Counted from the stretch's first letter, positions 9,386 through 19,372 are shown. The stretch: 64,000 nt of DNA from Gracilaria gracilis (GCA_030374805.1 JARGSG010000029.1:248001-312000); one strand, 5' to 3'. Notes: a model not told the origin generated them from the sequence alone. A program made the numbers and translations.

Positions 9386-10564
9386 TCAGCGACGCCAGCG
9401 ATCTTCCACACAGAAACACAACTCCCAGTCCACAAGCAGACGACGGTTCTCACCCGCCTCCCATACTACAGCCCCGTCACCTCTTTCCACCACGTACTTG
9501 TACTCTACACTTCCTCTCTCCACAAGCACTTCCGCAAACAACACCTCCTCAAAAACTTCCAGTCTCACAGCTCGCCCCACCTCCCATTCGCCCAGAGCCG
9601 CGCAATTCCCGATCACCTTCGCGCACCCTTCCGCCAACATCCGCCTCAGTTCTCTGTTAAACCCGTCCAGATCCAGCCTAAATCTCACTACCCACCCGTC
9701 AACCACCGGCTCCGGGGGAGGGCTGTACATCGGTGATGTGTACAGGCTCTCCGTCTCACCCCGTTGCGCCTGCTGTTCCTTCCTGCGCAGCAGATAAAGC
9801 GGGCTCCCGTACTGCACCACATCCATAGAGAACCCCGCCTTATCCGCGATAACCACAGCCTGCTCCGACCACGACACTAGCACCACAACGCTGCAAGGCG
9901 CGCTCATGTCGGCCACCGCTTTCAGATGTTTCATCAAGTCGGCCTCTGACGCGCCCTGCATGCGCATCAGCCACACCGTGCTTTGCTGCGGTTCGAAATC
10001 CGAAAGCTCCAACGCGGATGACCACTCATCCGCGCGGACCTCACAACGAACGTGCGTGCAGTAGTAAGGGGGCACGTCCGTTTCCGGCGCGATCAGGAAG
10101 ATCTGCGCTCTGGGCAGCAAGGGAGGGAGCTCGCCCATCACCACCGCCTGTCCATAGCAAAAGCGGCGGAACAACACGGCGACAGTTCCCTCAAGCTCTC
10201 GCTCCCTCCTTTGTCGCTTCTCGGACTGCTCCGGTTTCCTTGCTTCACGCGGTCCACGTTGTTGCCGAGGTGGTGAGGCAGAAGAGAGGGATTGAAACGA
10301 GGGCGTTGACGTTTTTCCGAACGTGGCCTCGTCCTCAAGACTACAGGGCCGGGTATTAGCGCCTATCGTTGGTAGAGAATGGAACACCAAATCCGAGACA
10401 TGAACAGCGGCGGTCTCCTGTGAATTAATTGCTACGTTGGGAATACCATTCCCAGCGAGGGGTGCGGAAGCGAGTGCAGACGTTAGCGGGACTGCACGCG
10501 GGGTTCGGTTGATTTGGGGACCCGGTTTCGATTCTTCTTCTTCATGGTTTAGGATGGACCCCAT
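9386..10564 (-). CDS. CBM20 starch-binding-domain protein, left copy
   Basis: Protein of 392 residues. The start is set at the ATG shared with the paralogue at 33,670 (MGSILNHEEE); an in-frame extension further upstream is not conserved. Residues 1-110 are polar and probably disordered, 110-270 form an unrecognised alpha/beta-looking domain, and about 285-392 match CBM20. The CBM20 part has LGEW (Trp327), VEYKYVV (Lys356) and VWEAGENR (Trp368), the residues that make starch-binding site 1 in fungal glucoamylase. No catalytic domain, signal peptide or membrane segment is visible, so a soluble cytosolic glucan-binding protein is likely. MGSILN fits the N-myristoylation pattern in both copies, which is weak evidence. 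Its neighbour is a multi-malectin gene on the same strand. Confidence 0.82.
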   Translation of the reverse strand: MGSILNHEEEESKPGPQINRTPRAVPLTSALASAPLAGNGIPNVAINSQETAAVHVSDLVFHSLPTIGANTRPCSLEDEATFGKTSTPSFQSLSSASPPRQQRGPREARKPEQSEKRQRRERELEGTVAVLFRRFCYGQAVVMGELPPLLPRAQIFLIAPETDVPPYYCTHVRCEVRADEWSSALELSDFEPQQSTVWLMRMQGASEADLMKHLKAVADMSAPCSVVVLVSWSEQAVVIADKAGFSMDVVQYGSPLYLLRRKEQQAQRGETESLYTSPMYSPPPEPVVDGWVVRFRLDLDGFNRELRRMLAEGCAKVIGNCAALGEWEVGRAVRLEVFEEVLFAEVLVERGSVEYKYVVERGDGAVVWEAGENRRLLVDWELCFCVEDRWRR

Positions 10565-10599
10565 GAACCTTAAGACACCTTCCCATAGTAAGCTTCTCA

Positions 10600-10790
10600 T
10601 TCCTTGAGCAAAGGCAGCGCAGAGAAAGTGGGTCGGTGGGAGAAGAAGGACGTGTGGTGGTTGGGGGGTGAGGGAAGGGAGAGAGGGAAAGAAGGGAGGA
10701 GAGGTTGGCAGTTGGAGCGGGGAGGATAGGGGGAGAAGGGTGTTGGAGAACGCCGGGGAAGCCAAGTCCAGAAGCGATTGAAAGACCGAA
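10600..10790 (-). promoter_or_regulatory. C/T-rich leader of left CBM20 gene
   Basis: On the gene's strand about 190 bp upstream of the start codon are almost pure pyrimidine, and the feature is kept in the right copy (33,455-33,610) although the exact sequence differs. It lies between the TATA region and the ATG, so it is probably transcribed as 5' UTR or lies within a leader intron. In some lineages such tracts mark core promoters or translational control elements. Confidence 0.5.
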
Positions 10791-11017
10791 CGGTTTCTTG
10801 CACAAGATAGAGAGCAACAAGATAACGGTGAACACAACAAACAAAGGACGAGACCAGAGGGCCACAAGTTTGTGACTGGGATGATGTAGAATTGCAGAAT
10901 TCCCAGCAGATCGTCAGCTCAGCCCAGCCAATAGTCAATGCGAAGACAGACATATACAAATAGCGAAGGATGACGGGCGAAGTCGCAATCCTCGATCACA
11001 CCGGCCAAGTTAGCGAG

Positions 11018-11025
11018 CTTTTGTA
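11018..11025 (-). promoter_or_regulatory. Degraded TATA box of left CBM20 gene
   Basis: The minus strand reads TACAAAAG in the context CCTACAAAAGC. The aligned position of the right copy reads CCTATAAAAGC. One T-to-C change has weakened the box in this copy while the flanks remain conserved. Confidence 0.6.
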
Positions 11026-11349
11026 GGCCTTCCCCATCGACACCTTGTCGACTCACGTCGAAAAGAAACGTTCACAGAAAGCGTTATTGTGTGCATTTCG
11101 TGGTCAGTAACTCTCCTAAACACCTCCTGATCTTCGGCATTGTTTGATTATTACGTGTGCATCACTTGCATCAACAAGCATGTGGTAGACGCGAGTCTGT
11201 GGTTGGCCACTTCCTTTGCTGAGCGTTAACTCAAAAGCTGGATCGCAAGCTGATCACACTTAGACATCGGGGCGTGGTCGTATTGATGGTGGCCATGGTG
11301 GTGGGCGAAGGCAGATGACGCCAAGCAAGAGATGGACATCAGTGTGGTT

Positions 11350-11856
11350 CGTGCCCATACGTCTCAAGGAATAGAAACAACCGCCTCAGGGCGGGGCGGT
11401 GGATCAAAGCACGAGATCGTCCCAAGTTACGTCATGGGCGTCGTGGAAACCATAGCGGAGTGATTCCATCGCCAATGACATTGGCTGGCGAAAGCCCATG
11501 GTGCGTCTCAAGGAAAAGGAACAACTGCCCCAGGGCGGCGCGGTCAATCACAGCGCGAGATCGTCCCAAGTTACGGCATGAATGTCGTGGAAACCATAGC
11601 GGAGTGATTCCATCGCCAATGACATTGGCTGGCGAAAGCCCATGGTGCGTCTCAAGGAAAAGGAACAACTGCCCCAGGGCGGCGCGGTCAATCACAGCGC
11701 GAGATCGTCCTAAGTTACGGCATGAATGTCGTGGAAACCATAGCGGAGTGATTCCATCGCCAATGACAATGGCTGGCGAAAACCCATGGTGCGTCTCAAG
11801 GAAGAGGGACAAGGGACTTCCGGCGGCGCGGTCGATCAAAGTGCGAGCAACTCCCG
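11350..11856. repeat. 144-bp tandem repeat, three full units plus a partial
   Basis: Units start at 11,413, 11,557 and 11,701, exactly 144 bp apart, with a related partial unit before (from about 11,350) and a divergent end near 11,845. Units two and three differ by only a few bases from each other. The right arm (32,780-32,935) has a single diverged copy, so the array expanded after the inverted duplication. Because 144 is a multiple of three, open frames run through it on both strands; they start at non-ATG codons and are not genes. Confidence 0.9.
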
Positions 11857-11900
11857 AACACAGACTGTCCCGTGGAGTGATTCAGTCGCAAATGGCTGGC

Positions 11901-11928
11901 GACGTGTATATCTCTACGTGTACACGTC
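11901..11928. repeat. Conserved hairpin GACGTGTA/TACACGTC, left arm
   Basis: Arms of 8 bp surround a 12-bp loop. The equivalent site in the right arm (32,744-32,771) has 10-bp arms, GACGTGTACA and TGTACACGTC. Preservation of the stem in both copies, with a changed loop, suggests it matters as a binding site or structure. Confidence 0.55.
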
Positions 11929-12275
11929 GCTCGTTTTCGTTAATATCATCTTATCGAGCTTCTTCTTTGTGCTTGTTTTTATGTTCTTGGCGGCAGAAGA
12001 GGCCAGCCTTTCCCCCTGTATCGGAGGCACTCTCTTTCTGCGGAACGCTTCAGAGAGGTTAGTTTGGATCGGAGTCTCACTGTTGTTAGAGTTCGTTTCC
12101 TTTTTTTCGTTTTTGAAGTCCTAGCTGGGAAACACTGAACGGCAAAAGTCTTCATCTTAGGTCCGCCAAAGCTCTCAGATTCGTGCCTGCTTCTCTGGAT
12201 CTCCTCTTCCAGAGCTCTAAGATAATGTCGGTAGTAAACATAGAAGGAAAATAAAAGAGAAAGAAGGCAAACGGA

Positions 12276-15005
12276 TCAGGCCCACTCGTGGGATTGTTCA
12301 ACGTCTGTAATTTTGATCCCATTCAAAAACCCAGGGCTTTCACCAGGACTGACGGTAATCGTCATGGAAGTATCAACTTCCAAAATTGCCGACGCAACTT
12401 TCACTTGCAGATACTCTGTTTGCGTAAAAGAAACGGTAAAGTTGAGCTCTTCCTTCCCTCCCAACGTAATTGAAAAGCGACGTACGTCATTCTTCTCGTA
12501 CTCACAAAAAATTAGTTCAACATAGTACGTCCCTTCTGGTAATGACTGGATGTTATATCCAAACGGCCCTTCTACAGTTGAGCGATACGAATACGCTAAT
12601 GTCTTCCTCTCCTTGTCTGTTTCCTTCACCTTTGACCGTTTCGTTTTCGAAAAGGAGCCGGTCTGACTTGTATCCTTTCCTATAAGGGTTACTTTTTCGG
12701 ACTTCGGTTCTTTTCCGCAGTCGATGATCACAGGCGGCATGGGTTTTTCAATATCAGTCACTGGGGATGCTTCAATGACAGAAACATTCGACTGTGGTAG
12801 AGCTTTCGGTAACATCCTGTTGCATTTGTTGCGTAGATCGACAAGTTCGTCAGCCACAAAGAAGGGCTTTCCGATCCGCTTCGCCACTCCAGCAGGGTAT
12901 ATCAGGAAACCGGAAATCATGGGGACGGCCTTCACCTTCTTCCCTTCGATTTTGATGCTAGAATCTACCTCTATATCTGGTAACTGCAAAATAAGCGGAC
13001 GATACTTTCCAACTTCAGCATATACGTCTATGTTCTTCATCTCGTGAGTTTTCTTCGCCGAGATTTCGACATCGAAAACTCTAACATCCTCATCATTGTA
13101 ATAGATTTCGGCGAAGAACAAGAACACGTCATACTTACCTGGTTGCTCCACGTCTATGGTGTATTTGTAGTAACCTGTCCGCATCCTTGAACACAATTCA
13201 CGCAACATCATATTTCCAGTCATTCGGATCACCGCATCTCCGTACAAGGCAACGGGCGTGAAATGTACATTCCCCGCGGCGCCTCCATCAAAGTTGTTGT
13301 TGAAAGATCCAATAGATCCACAATTAACAAATGCAGTGGGTGTAGGGTTCTCCTTCATCAAGGCATGTTTCATAGAGCTGGGAGCGATAATAATACCGCT
13401 GATCATAGCCGGTCCTGTTCCGCTCTTGATCACTCTGACTGTCATATCCGGACGGGACCCCAAGTTAAGGCCATGGACGCGAATCACCTTCGCTCTGTAT
13501 GCACCAACCTCCTTGTACACATCAATGTCTTGAATCCTGTGAAATTCAGCTCCTACAATCTCAATTGTGACAAGTCGCTTCCCTTCTACAAAGCAGGTGG
13601 CGTCAGTTTCGCAGAGCACCACCGCGACATCCCATAGCCCCACTTCCTTTGCGTTTTTTGGAACGATATCGTATTCGAAGTCCGTGTTCGACCATCTGCA
13701 GCTCTTGCCCATGTTCATAAATAACAGGTCTTCGCCAATAATGGCTGAGTTTGAGACACGATAAGAGGTACTGCCGTTAAACCTGACGTTCGCTTTCATT
13801 CCAGGATCATTACCAGGAACGGTTAAACCTGGCCCGCAGTTGATGCAGGTAACATAGGAGTCATCCACGGTAATGCTCTGCATCGGAAGGAGCATATCGT
13901 CTGAATTACGGGCTTTGGAGACGACAACTCCGCTCACCAATGGACCAAATAATTCGTCTGTGAACCGGATGCTGATCTTATCATCCACTCGGAGGTCTTT
14001 TGCTGTGAGTACATACGGAGTGTACATTCCAGCTTCTGCATATACATCCAAGGACTTCTTCTGGAACACATCCAATGCCCCAACGTGGACGTCGAACTTT
14101 CTCTTCCCAACTGCCATGAGTTTCAGCTCGCTGAAACATAAAGAAACGTCGTAACGACCCGGCTCCGTCACGGAAATGTCATACCCCAGCGGGTGCGCGG
14201 ACATACGAGTAGACATCGCCAGCCCGGCAAGTAGAGGATTCACGCAGCCGACATGCGTTGGAGTTACTCCGAGATCAGTGTTCTCAAACGCTTGCACAGT
14301 TACGTTAGGGGGTGGTCCGTCCCAGTCGAATCGGGCATTCCCGCAGTCCAACACGGTGACGACATTGGAGGACTTGAGCACGTTGGTGCGCTTTTCGTCG
14401 AACTCGGTGACGATAAAGCCGTTCAACTTGGCATAGCCGTCATCATGAGTGCTGTACACAGATATTGTTAAATCGGATTGCACCTCCACGGCATTGAAAC
14501 ACAGAATATACGGAGTATTCGATCCGACCTCATCAAAGACATTAAGATCCATCTTGACGTAGGTTTCCACGGCTTGAACTTCAACAGTCATCAAGTGGGT
14601 ACTCTTGGCATGGAACTTGAGGTCGGTCTCAGCCAGTACAATGGTCACGTCGTACAAGCCACTCTTCGGAACATCGACTTGGTAAGCAATCTTCTTGGGG
14701 TTCCATCGGTATGAAGAAACAAAGTCATCCAGTTCTGCGTTGTGAATGTTGGCGTAGGGGAGGTCATTCGCCACTTTGACTACTGTTCCAGCGGTTAAGA
14801 GACGCGTGGAAGAAGTGACTCCGGCATCGTATCCATCGCAGAAACCGACATTGACATAGGCGACAGGGGTTTTGCAAAAGAACGGTCTTTCGGGATCACG
14901 TTGGGGAATGAAGTTTTGAGGCGGAGTAGCAATTTGAATCAGGGGACTCAACCCGTCCTCCACGAAGGTTCGCACTTGATAAGACTCGCGGAACGGGGAC
15001 GGCAT
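12276..15005 (-). CDS. Five-malectin-domain protein, left copy
   Basis: Intact protein of 909 residues in a single exon. The start chosen (MPSPFRESYQV) is seven codons inside the longest frame because the paralogue starts there and then has the same length. It contains five tandem malectin-like (CBM57-type) domains at roughly 50-210, 225-375, 390-555, 568-727 and 775-908. Each shows an N-terminal Cys-Gly or Asn-Cys-Gly strand, a YDV-x-L-x-FxE-type strand, a Val-rich strand, an aspartate-aromatic-x-E-x-G turn and a final isoleucine-rich strand. Malectins bind glucose-containing oligosaccharides; animal malectin is in the ER, but here no signal peptide or membrane segment is visible, so a cytosolic protein is inferred. 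Its 3' end faces the CBM20 gene on the same strand. Confidence 0.88.
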   Translation of the reverse strand: MPSPFRESYQVRTFVEDGLSPLIQIATPPQNFIPQRDPERPFFCKTPVAYVNVGFCDGYDAGVTSSTRLLTAGTVVKVANDLPYANIHNAELDDFVSSYRWNPKKIAYQVDVPKSGLYDVTIVLAETDLKFHAKSTHLMTVEVQAVETYVKMDLNVFDEVGSNTPYILCFNAVEVQSDLTISVYSTHDDGYAKLNGFIVTEFDEKRTNVLKSSNVVTVLDCGNARFDWDGPPPNVTVQAFENTDLGVTPTHVGCVNPLLAGLAMSTRMSAHPLGYDISVTEPGRYDVSLCFSELKLMAVGKRKFDVHVGALDVFQKKSLDVYAEAGMYTPYVLTAKDLRVDDKISIRFTDELFGPLVSGVVVSKARNSDDMLLPMQSITVDDSYVTCINCGPGLTVPGNDPGMKANVRFNGSTSYRVSNSAIIGEDLLFMNMGKSCRWSNTDFEYDIVPKNAKEVGLWDVAVVLCETDATCFVEGKRLVTIEIVGAEFHRIQDIDVYKEVGAYRAKVIRVHGLNLGSRPDMTVRVIKSGTGPAMISGIIIAPSSMKHALMKENPTPTAFVNCGSIGSFNNNFDGGAAGNVHFTPVALYGDAVIRMTGNMMLRELCSRMRTGYYKYTIDVEQPGKYDVFLFFAEIYYNDEDVRVFDVEISAKKTHEMKNIDVYAEVGKYRPLILQLPDIEVDSSIKIEGKKVKAVPMISGFLIYPAGVAKRIGKPFFVADELVDLRNKCNRMLPKALPQSNVSVIEASPVTDIEKPMPPVIIDCGKEPKSEKVTLIGKDTSQTGSFSKTKRSKVKETDKERKTLAYSYRSTVEGPFGYNIQSLPEGTYYVELIFCEYEKNDVRRFSITLGGKEELNFTVSFTQTEYLQVKVASAILEVDTSMTITVSPGESPGFLNGIKITDVEQSHEWA
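13825..14612 (-). repeat. Gene-conversion tract, left partner
   Basis: This 788-bp part of the malectin gene (end of domain 1 to start of domain 3) is almost identical to 21,202-21,989 in inverted orientation, with about six differences by eye. The parts of the two genes on either side differ at roughly a quarter or more of amino-acid positions. Confidence 0.88.
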
Positions 15006-15642
15006 GATTCGGAAGCAGAGCAACACAGTCTGCCAAAAACTGTGGAAGGGGAACGAGAACGGATTTGCAAGGCTGCATGGTTACATGATGAGCTCACAGC
15101 ATGATCTATACGTGCTGCTGCTCTCTGTGAAGCACATAGCACAACTGCTTATCGATATGTCGTTTCAGTGTGTGGAAGATGCTGAGCAGCCGCTCGCGGA
15201 TAGTCAGGATTGGGGGCCCCATGGTGGTAGACCAAACGCAGGGGTGCTATGCCTTTTGGCTGCCAGTTTGATCGAAATGAATTTGGCGGAGGACATCACG
15301 TTTCTCGTTTGTCCGCCAACCCATATCTCTATCGATGAGCAAAAGTATGGATGCAGTTCTCTGAAGTCTATCTTCGTCCCTCTACGGATACAGGTAGCGG
15401 AGTTTGGAGATACCGTTGGTACTGCGCACGTGCAAATGGCATGATCATCGGTAAGTGTTTGCAACAGGATCCGATTTCGGTACCAACGGTAGCGTTTTAC
15501 GTTACCTCAGTAGCTCCTTCAGGCCCGAGAACCTGCATAACCGGCGGTTAGCCGCCCAAGAAGCGTTCCTCAGTTGTCGTACTCTACAGAGAGCATTACT
15601 TACAGCAAACGTCGAGCAATGACCCATTACAGTCCAGACAAC
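15006..15642. other. Gap between malectin gene and transposon
   Basis: No supported gene. A plus-strand ATG frame of 132 codons overlaps the 5' region of the malectin gene and has no recognisable domain. An 11-bp inverted repeat, TACCGTTGGTA (15,411-15,421) and TACCAACGGTA (15,481-15,491), is the clearest feature. No TATA box is evident for the malectin gene. Confidence 0.5.
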
Positions 15643-15950
15643 CTGGGGGATGCGGGTTTTGACAACCTGTCGTCAAACGGCCTGGGAATGTAGAACTTAG
15701 TGCATTGATATCTTCTATGCTCTTCTTACTTGTTGGTCATTTTTGGTCCTTCTTTAGTAGTATTACAATCATATGAAACACATTTAACAACAACTAGTAT
15801 GAACAAGTGAAGTTCTCTTCAGATGAAAAAGGCATTACTGACAACAAAACAAACTTGCAAAAAATGCCAAAACCGTAAACAAACAATCGAACACATTTTA
15901 ATTATAAGCGACATGAATCACAACTTAGAGTCTAGCAATGACTGAGTAAT

Positions 15951-16858
15951 TTACTCATCGACGTACTCAAAGTCAGCAGTATTTTTCCCTCCATGAGAAT
16001 ATTGCTCTGTCTGACCCTTCAGTCGAACGTAGACAACTTTGGACCCGTCCTTAAATACAATATTGTTATACTGCAACTCTGAAACGACCAAAATCGGCAA
16101 GGGAATGCGCGCAACGGAAAGAACATCGCTACTCTTAAAATCTCTTCGACCTTTTAAGGCCGCTTCGAAGCCAATGTATTTCGGATGGAAATTAGTGTAC
16201 AAACCGTGGTTTCCATGCTTTAACCATTTGGCATGAAGGGTTTGAACATTAATCATAGGTTTTGGCCATTGTATGCTCAGCTCCAATTCATTTCCTTCCT
16301 TTACAACCTGTATGCCAAAGTCCTCTTTACCTATACCAGACGGTAGATTAATCGCACAAGTGCACCTCGGCGTGGTGGTTTGGGGTTCTTGCCATTCAGA
16401 AATTAGATATAATGGCTTGAATATCTCTGTCTCTAACGACCCACCATCTCCAACGTCGACGTCACTAGAAATAAATTCTTTACCAGCACTGCCATTACGA
16501 AAAACATCTGGATCATCATTGTCTTCATCGGAATCGACAACGGGAATAGGAAGGGATGCGGTTGACCTAGAGCGCAAAACATCTTGACCTGTACTCAGAT
16601 TCCTGCATTGTTAGAATTCATCAGTTGAAAAGAATGATATGGATTGAAAAGCTTACCATTACCTGGAAGGTACATTGCCTTGATTTCGTGGTACTTCTTT
16701 CGGAAGGTGGGCAGCTTGTGTGCTCTGAAAATCTCGCTGCTCGACCACACGTCCACAGGACTTTCTTCTCCGTTCAACTCTCCATTCTTAAACATAGCAA
16801 TCAACATCTTAATTGCCTTCGAGTTCTTAGTCAATCTCGGAGAGTGACCTTTCTTCAT
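15951..16858 (-). CDS. Harbinger accessory protein (Myb/SANT-like, tentative)
   Basis: Two exons are inferred: 16,657-16,858 (ATG, MKKGHSPRLTKN) and 15,951-16,588, joined by a 68-bp intron with donor GTAAGC and acceptor TACAG that keeps the frame, giving about 279 residues. Exon 1 has a W-S-S-x-E-I-F and F-R-K-K-Y pattern reminiscent of the small DNA-binding partners of PIF/Harbinger transposases. Exon 2 starts with an acidic linker and has an unrecognised beta-rich half. The partner protein normally helps import and DNA binding of the transposase. The start is uncertain, since the open frame extends upstream to 17,131 through sequence that looks non-coding. Family assignment rests mainly on position in the element. 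Confidence 0.55.
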
Positions 16859-18136
16859 GGTTGGTAAACTTGTGAAGGGCGGGTGGTTGATGAAATGAAC
16901 TCTTGATATGAAGCTCAGGAAGATACGCTCTAGCTGTTCTTTCCACTTATATATCTCTAATAGGGGCTCAGCTGCGATCTTCAACCGCCTTACTGTCAAC
17001 CGCAATTCAGATTTTCTTCTTAATGAGATACATCGAAGGTAAACAAAAATTGACACTGTAACGCATATGTGTTGCCGCCACTTGGACAAAAACATTCTAT
17101 CATTATGGCATGCGTTTGAACTGTCATTCAAACCATGCGTGAATTACTACGAGCAACAAGGTGCTGTCAGCCTGGGATACATCAATGAGAGGCGTCTTAA
17201 TATTTTTTGTAAAGCGTATATTTTCAACAATTATACATTGGACAAACGCTCTTTCAGCGTCCTTTCTTACTTCATCTACTACAAAGAAGTTCACAATATA
17301 TCCCTCCTTGCTCAGTAGAAGACTTTTCTCTGACCCGCACAAGCATTCGAAAATTCCAATTTCACGATTGCAACTCAATAGCGTTCTTCACCTATGTATA
17401 TATTAAGACAAAAAAAGCTTATAATTCGTTTTCAATTTCTTAATATTTGTATTATAACACGCACGATATATCCTGAAAAGCGGTATATAAACAAAAGCTT
17501 TATACACATACCAAGAAACCGGAGCCATTTTTAACAGTTTCAAAGTTTGCTCTCACCTCATGACAGAAGCGGTAAACGCAAAAACTGGTTTACCAATCCA
17601 TCGAGTAGCAATGGCTCGAGTGAGGAGGATACTGAACTTTCTTCTCTGCGGTATATCTTGCATAAGATATAAAGCACATCCTTACCAATCTTTCACGACC
17701 ATACTCTGCTTATAATACTGAACTTGTAAGTCAGAAATGTATATCTTGAAAACCATTTCTTTACAGTTTACTGCGACATGCCGTTTAGACACTAGACCAT
17801 ATGAACGTGTCTTTATTGCTCCGGAGCTGCTTCGAAATCTCAATTACACAACTACGGTCAAGCCGGCCACGTTACAACATATATCTGTTGAGACGATGTA
17901 TGAGAACTTAACAGCGTCAACCTCAAAAAGTCTTGAATTCATAGAATTACATTGCAATGTTCAATTGTAGAATCAAATGCACTTAATGACACTGGTTCTT
18001 GACGATGACGCAGTACTAATTTGTCATTGCCACTTCAACCTGTATATTCGATGCCCTTTCTTCAATAGAGCCTTTCAAGAAGATACATTGCTGCGCTACA
18101 TGGTGTATTGAAGTGGTGATAGTCAGACCAGTCCCG

Positions 18137-19028
18137 ATGAGTGCCGCAATAACCTTTCTGAGGGAAGGAGAACTGTTGATTCCAAGATTAAGTTCGCAAT
18201 CATCTTGTACTAAGCTAAGGATTTTTCGTTCTTTTTTTGGAGTATCTCCGTTGCTTTGTTCAATACTGTGGAATGAAGTCCCAAACACCGTTTTGTATGC
18301 TTTCGAACCAAAGCATTTAATGTGGGCTTTACTTTTTTTGAAGGTTTATGCCACAGAGTCTGTTCACGCTTCGTTTTGCAAAGTGAATGAGAAGACATTT
18401 CGGGACAAGGTATGGGAAATGCTTTACACGCTTTCGAGTATTTCTATGGTAAGTGAAAACCGGTTTTTGCTTTTCTATATTCACATATCTAACATTCTAA
18501 TAGGTTGATTTAAGTGAGCGTTTCGTGTCTATAAGTCCGCTGCAAAACTGTTATATGTCGATCGATGGAACGGATGTCCCAATTAATGAGCCGTACCCTT
18601 TTGACCCAAAATGGTATTCTCATAAATTTCATGGGCCTGGGCTTCGTTATGAGATTGCCATTTCATTGTCTACGGGTAATGCCGTTTGGGCTACTGGTCC
18701 TTATCCGTGTGGAAGTCACACTGACTTAAAAATATATCAGAATGATCTGAAAAAAAGGTTATCAGATTGCGAGAAAGTGATTGCGGATGATGGTTATGTC
18801 GATCCAACTTGTTTGAGAAGTTCTACCACAGCGTCTTTGTTTACCACAAAAATTATTACGCGACAGAGAGCAAAGCACGAGTGCTTCAATTCCCGATTGA
18901 AGCAGTTTAGTGTTTTGGATTCGAAGTTTCGGCATCCCTTATCAAAGCATAACTATTGCTTTTATGCTGTATTGAATATTGTCTACTTGTCAGTATCACA
19001 TGGAGAAGTCATTTTTAAGTCTGAGTAA
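18137..19028 (+). CDS. PIF/Harbinger DDE transposase
   Basis: Exons 18,137-18,448 and 18,504-19,028 are separated by a 55-bp intron (donor GTAAGT, acceptor AATAG) and join in frame to about 278 residues. The N-terminal part has the FFGVSPLLCSILWNEV segment typical of the family. The DDE_Tnp_4 core shows SIDGTDVPINEP (first Asp), PCGSHTDLKIYQ (second Asp), an IADDGYVDP block and AKHECFNSRLKQF (catalytic Glu). The start is the first ATG in frame; a GTG-initiated extension upstream is unlikely. All catalytic residues are present, so it may be active. It is divergent from the accessory gene with about 1.28 kb between their starts. Confidence 0.85.
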
Positions 19029-19351
19029 GCTGTAGAGCTTTTTAAAGCACGTAACGTTTGATTATGAGATTGTTTTTGTCTTATGTAACTGGAGCAAACT
19101 CTACATAGTTGTGATGTTCTTTACACAGCATTGGATGCATATTAAAGTTATTGCTGTTAATTTTTACGTACGAAAAGTCCTCGCTCTTCAGTATTGTTCG
19201 CCGCTGTCATAAGATATTGTGACAAAGATTGAGGTTTTATAAAAATTGTTAACTTCTTTACTACAAAATGTGTCTCGGTATATTTTGGTCTCGTGCCACT
19301 ACCCGCATCCCCCTGCATAATTGAACTGATTCTGACGTTTCTGGTGCTGCT

Positions 19352-19370
19352 TGGGAAGCAGTGCTTCCCA
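19352..19370. repeat. Near-perfect palindrome TGGGAAGCA/TGCTTCCCA
   Basis: Nine-base arms surround a single G, just 37 bp outside the right end of the Harbinger element. No function is assigned. Confidence 0.55.
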
Positions 19371-19372
19371 GT

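Larger units (their letters stand above)
9325..11960 (-). repeat. Left arm of inverted duplication (CBM20 unit)
   Basis: This segment is repeated in inverted orientation at about 32,690-34,905. Similarity covers the CBM20 gene, its C/T-rich leader, the TATA region, about 1.2 kb further upstream, the 144-bp repeat unit and a conserved hairpin. It stops about 60 bp past the gene's stop. The coding part is roughly 80-85% identical at protein level, judged by eye. Confidence 0.85.
15646..19312. mobile_element. Complete PIF/Harbinger transposon, 3.67 kb
   Basis: Perfect 12-bp terminal inverted repeats, GGGGATGCGGGT (15,646-15,657) and ACCCGCATCCCC (19,301-19,312), are flanked by the direct repeat CTG (15,643-15,645 and 19,313-19,315), a 3-bp target duplication as expected for the superfamily. 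Inside are a DDE transposase on the plus strand and a second gene on the minus strand, transcribed away from each other. Intact genes and exact ends indicate a fairly recent insertion, placed between the two inverted malectin genes. The target CTG differs from the usual TWA preference. Confidence 0.9.

Noticed and set aside
9205-9797. Plus-strand Pro/Ser-rich frames over the CBM20 gene
   Set aside because: Shadows of the minus-strand gene; the same kind of frame appears opposite the paralogue.
10565-10867. N-terminal extension of the left CBM20 protein by 101 residues
   Set aside because: It is the C/T-rich leader read as protein. The right copy does not keep the frame, while both copies share the ATG of MGSILNHEE.
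11432-12062. Open frames of 135 and 200 codons across the tandem repeat
   Set aside because: They exist because the unit is 144 bp long. The main one starts at GTG and the repeat is not coding in the right arm.
15004-15444. Plus-strand frame of up to 146 codons opposite the malectin start
   Set aside because: No domain, overlaps the malectin 5' end, and no counterpart upstream of the paralogue.
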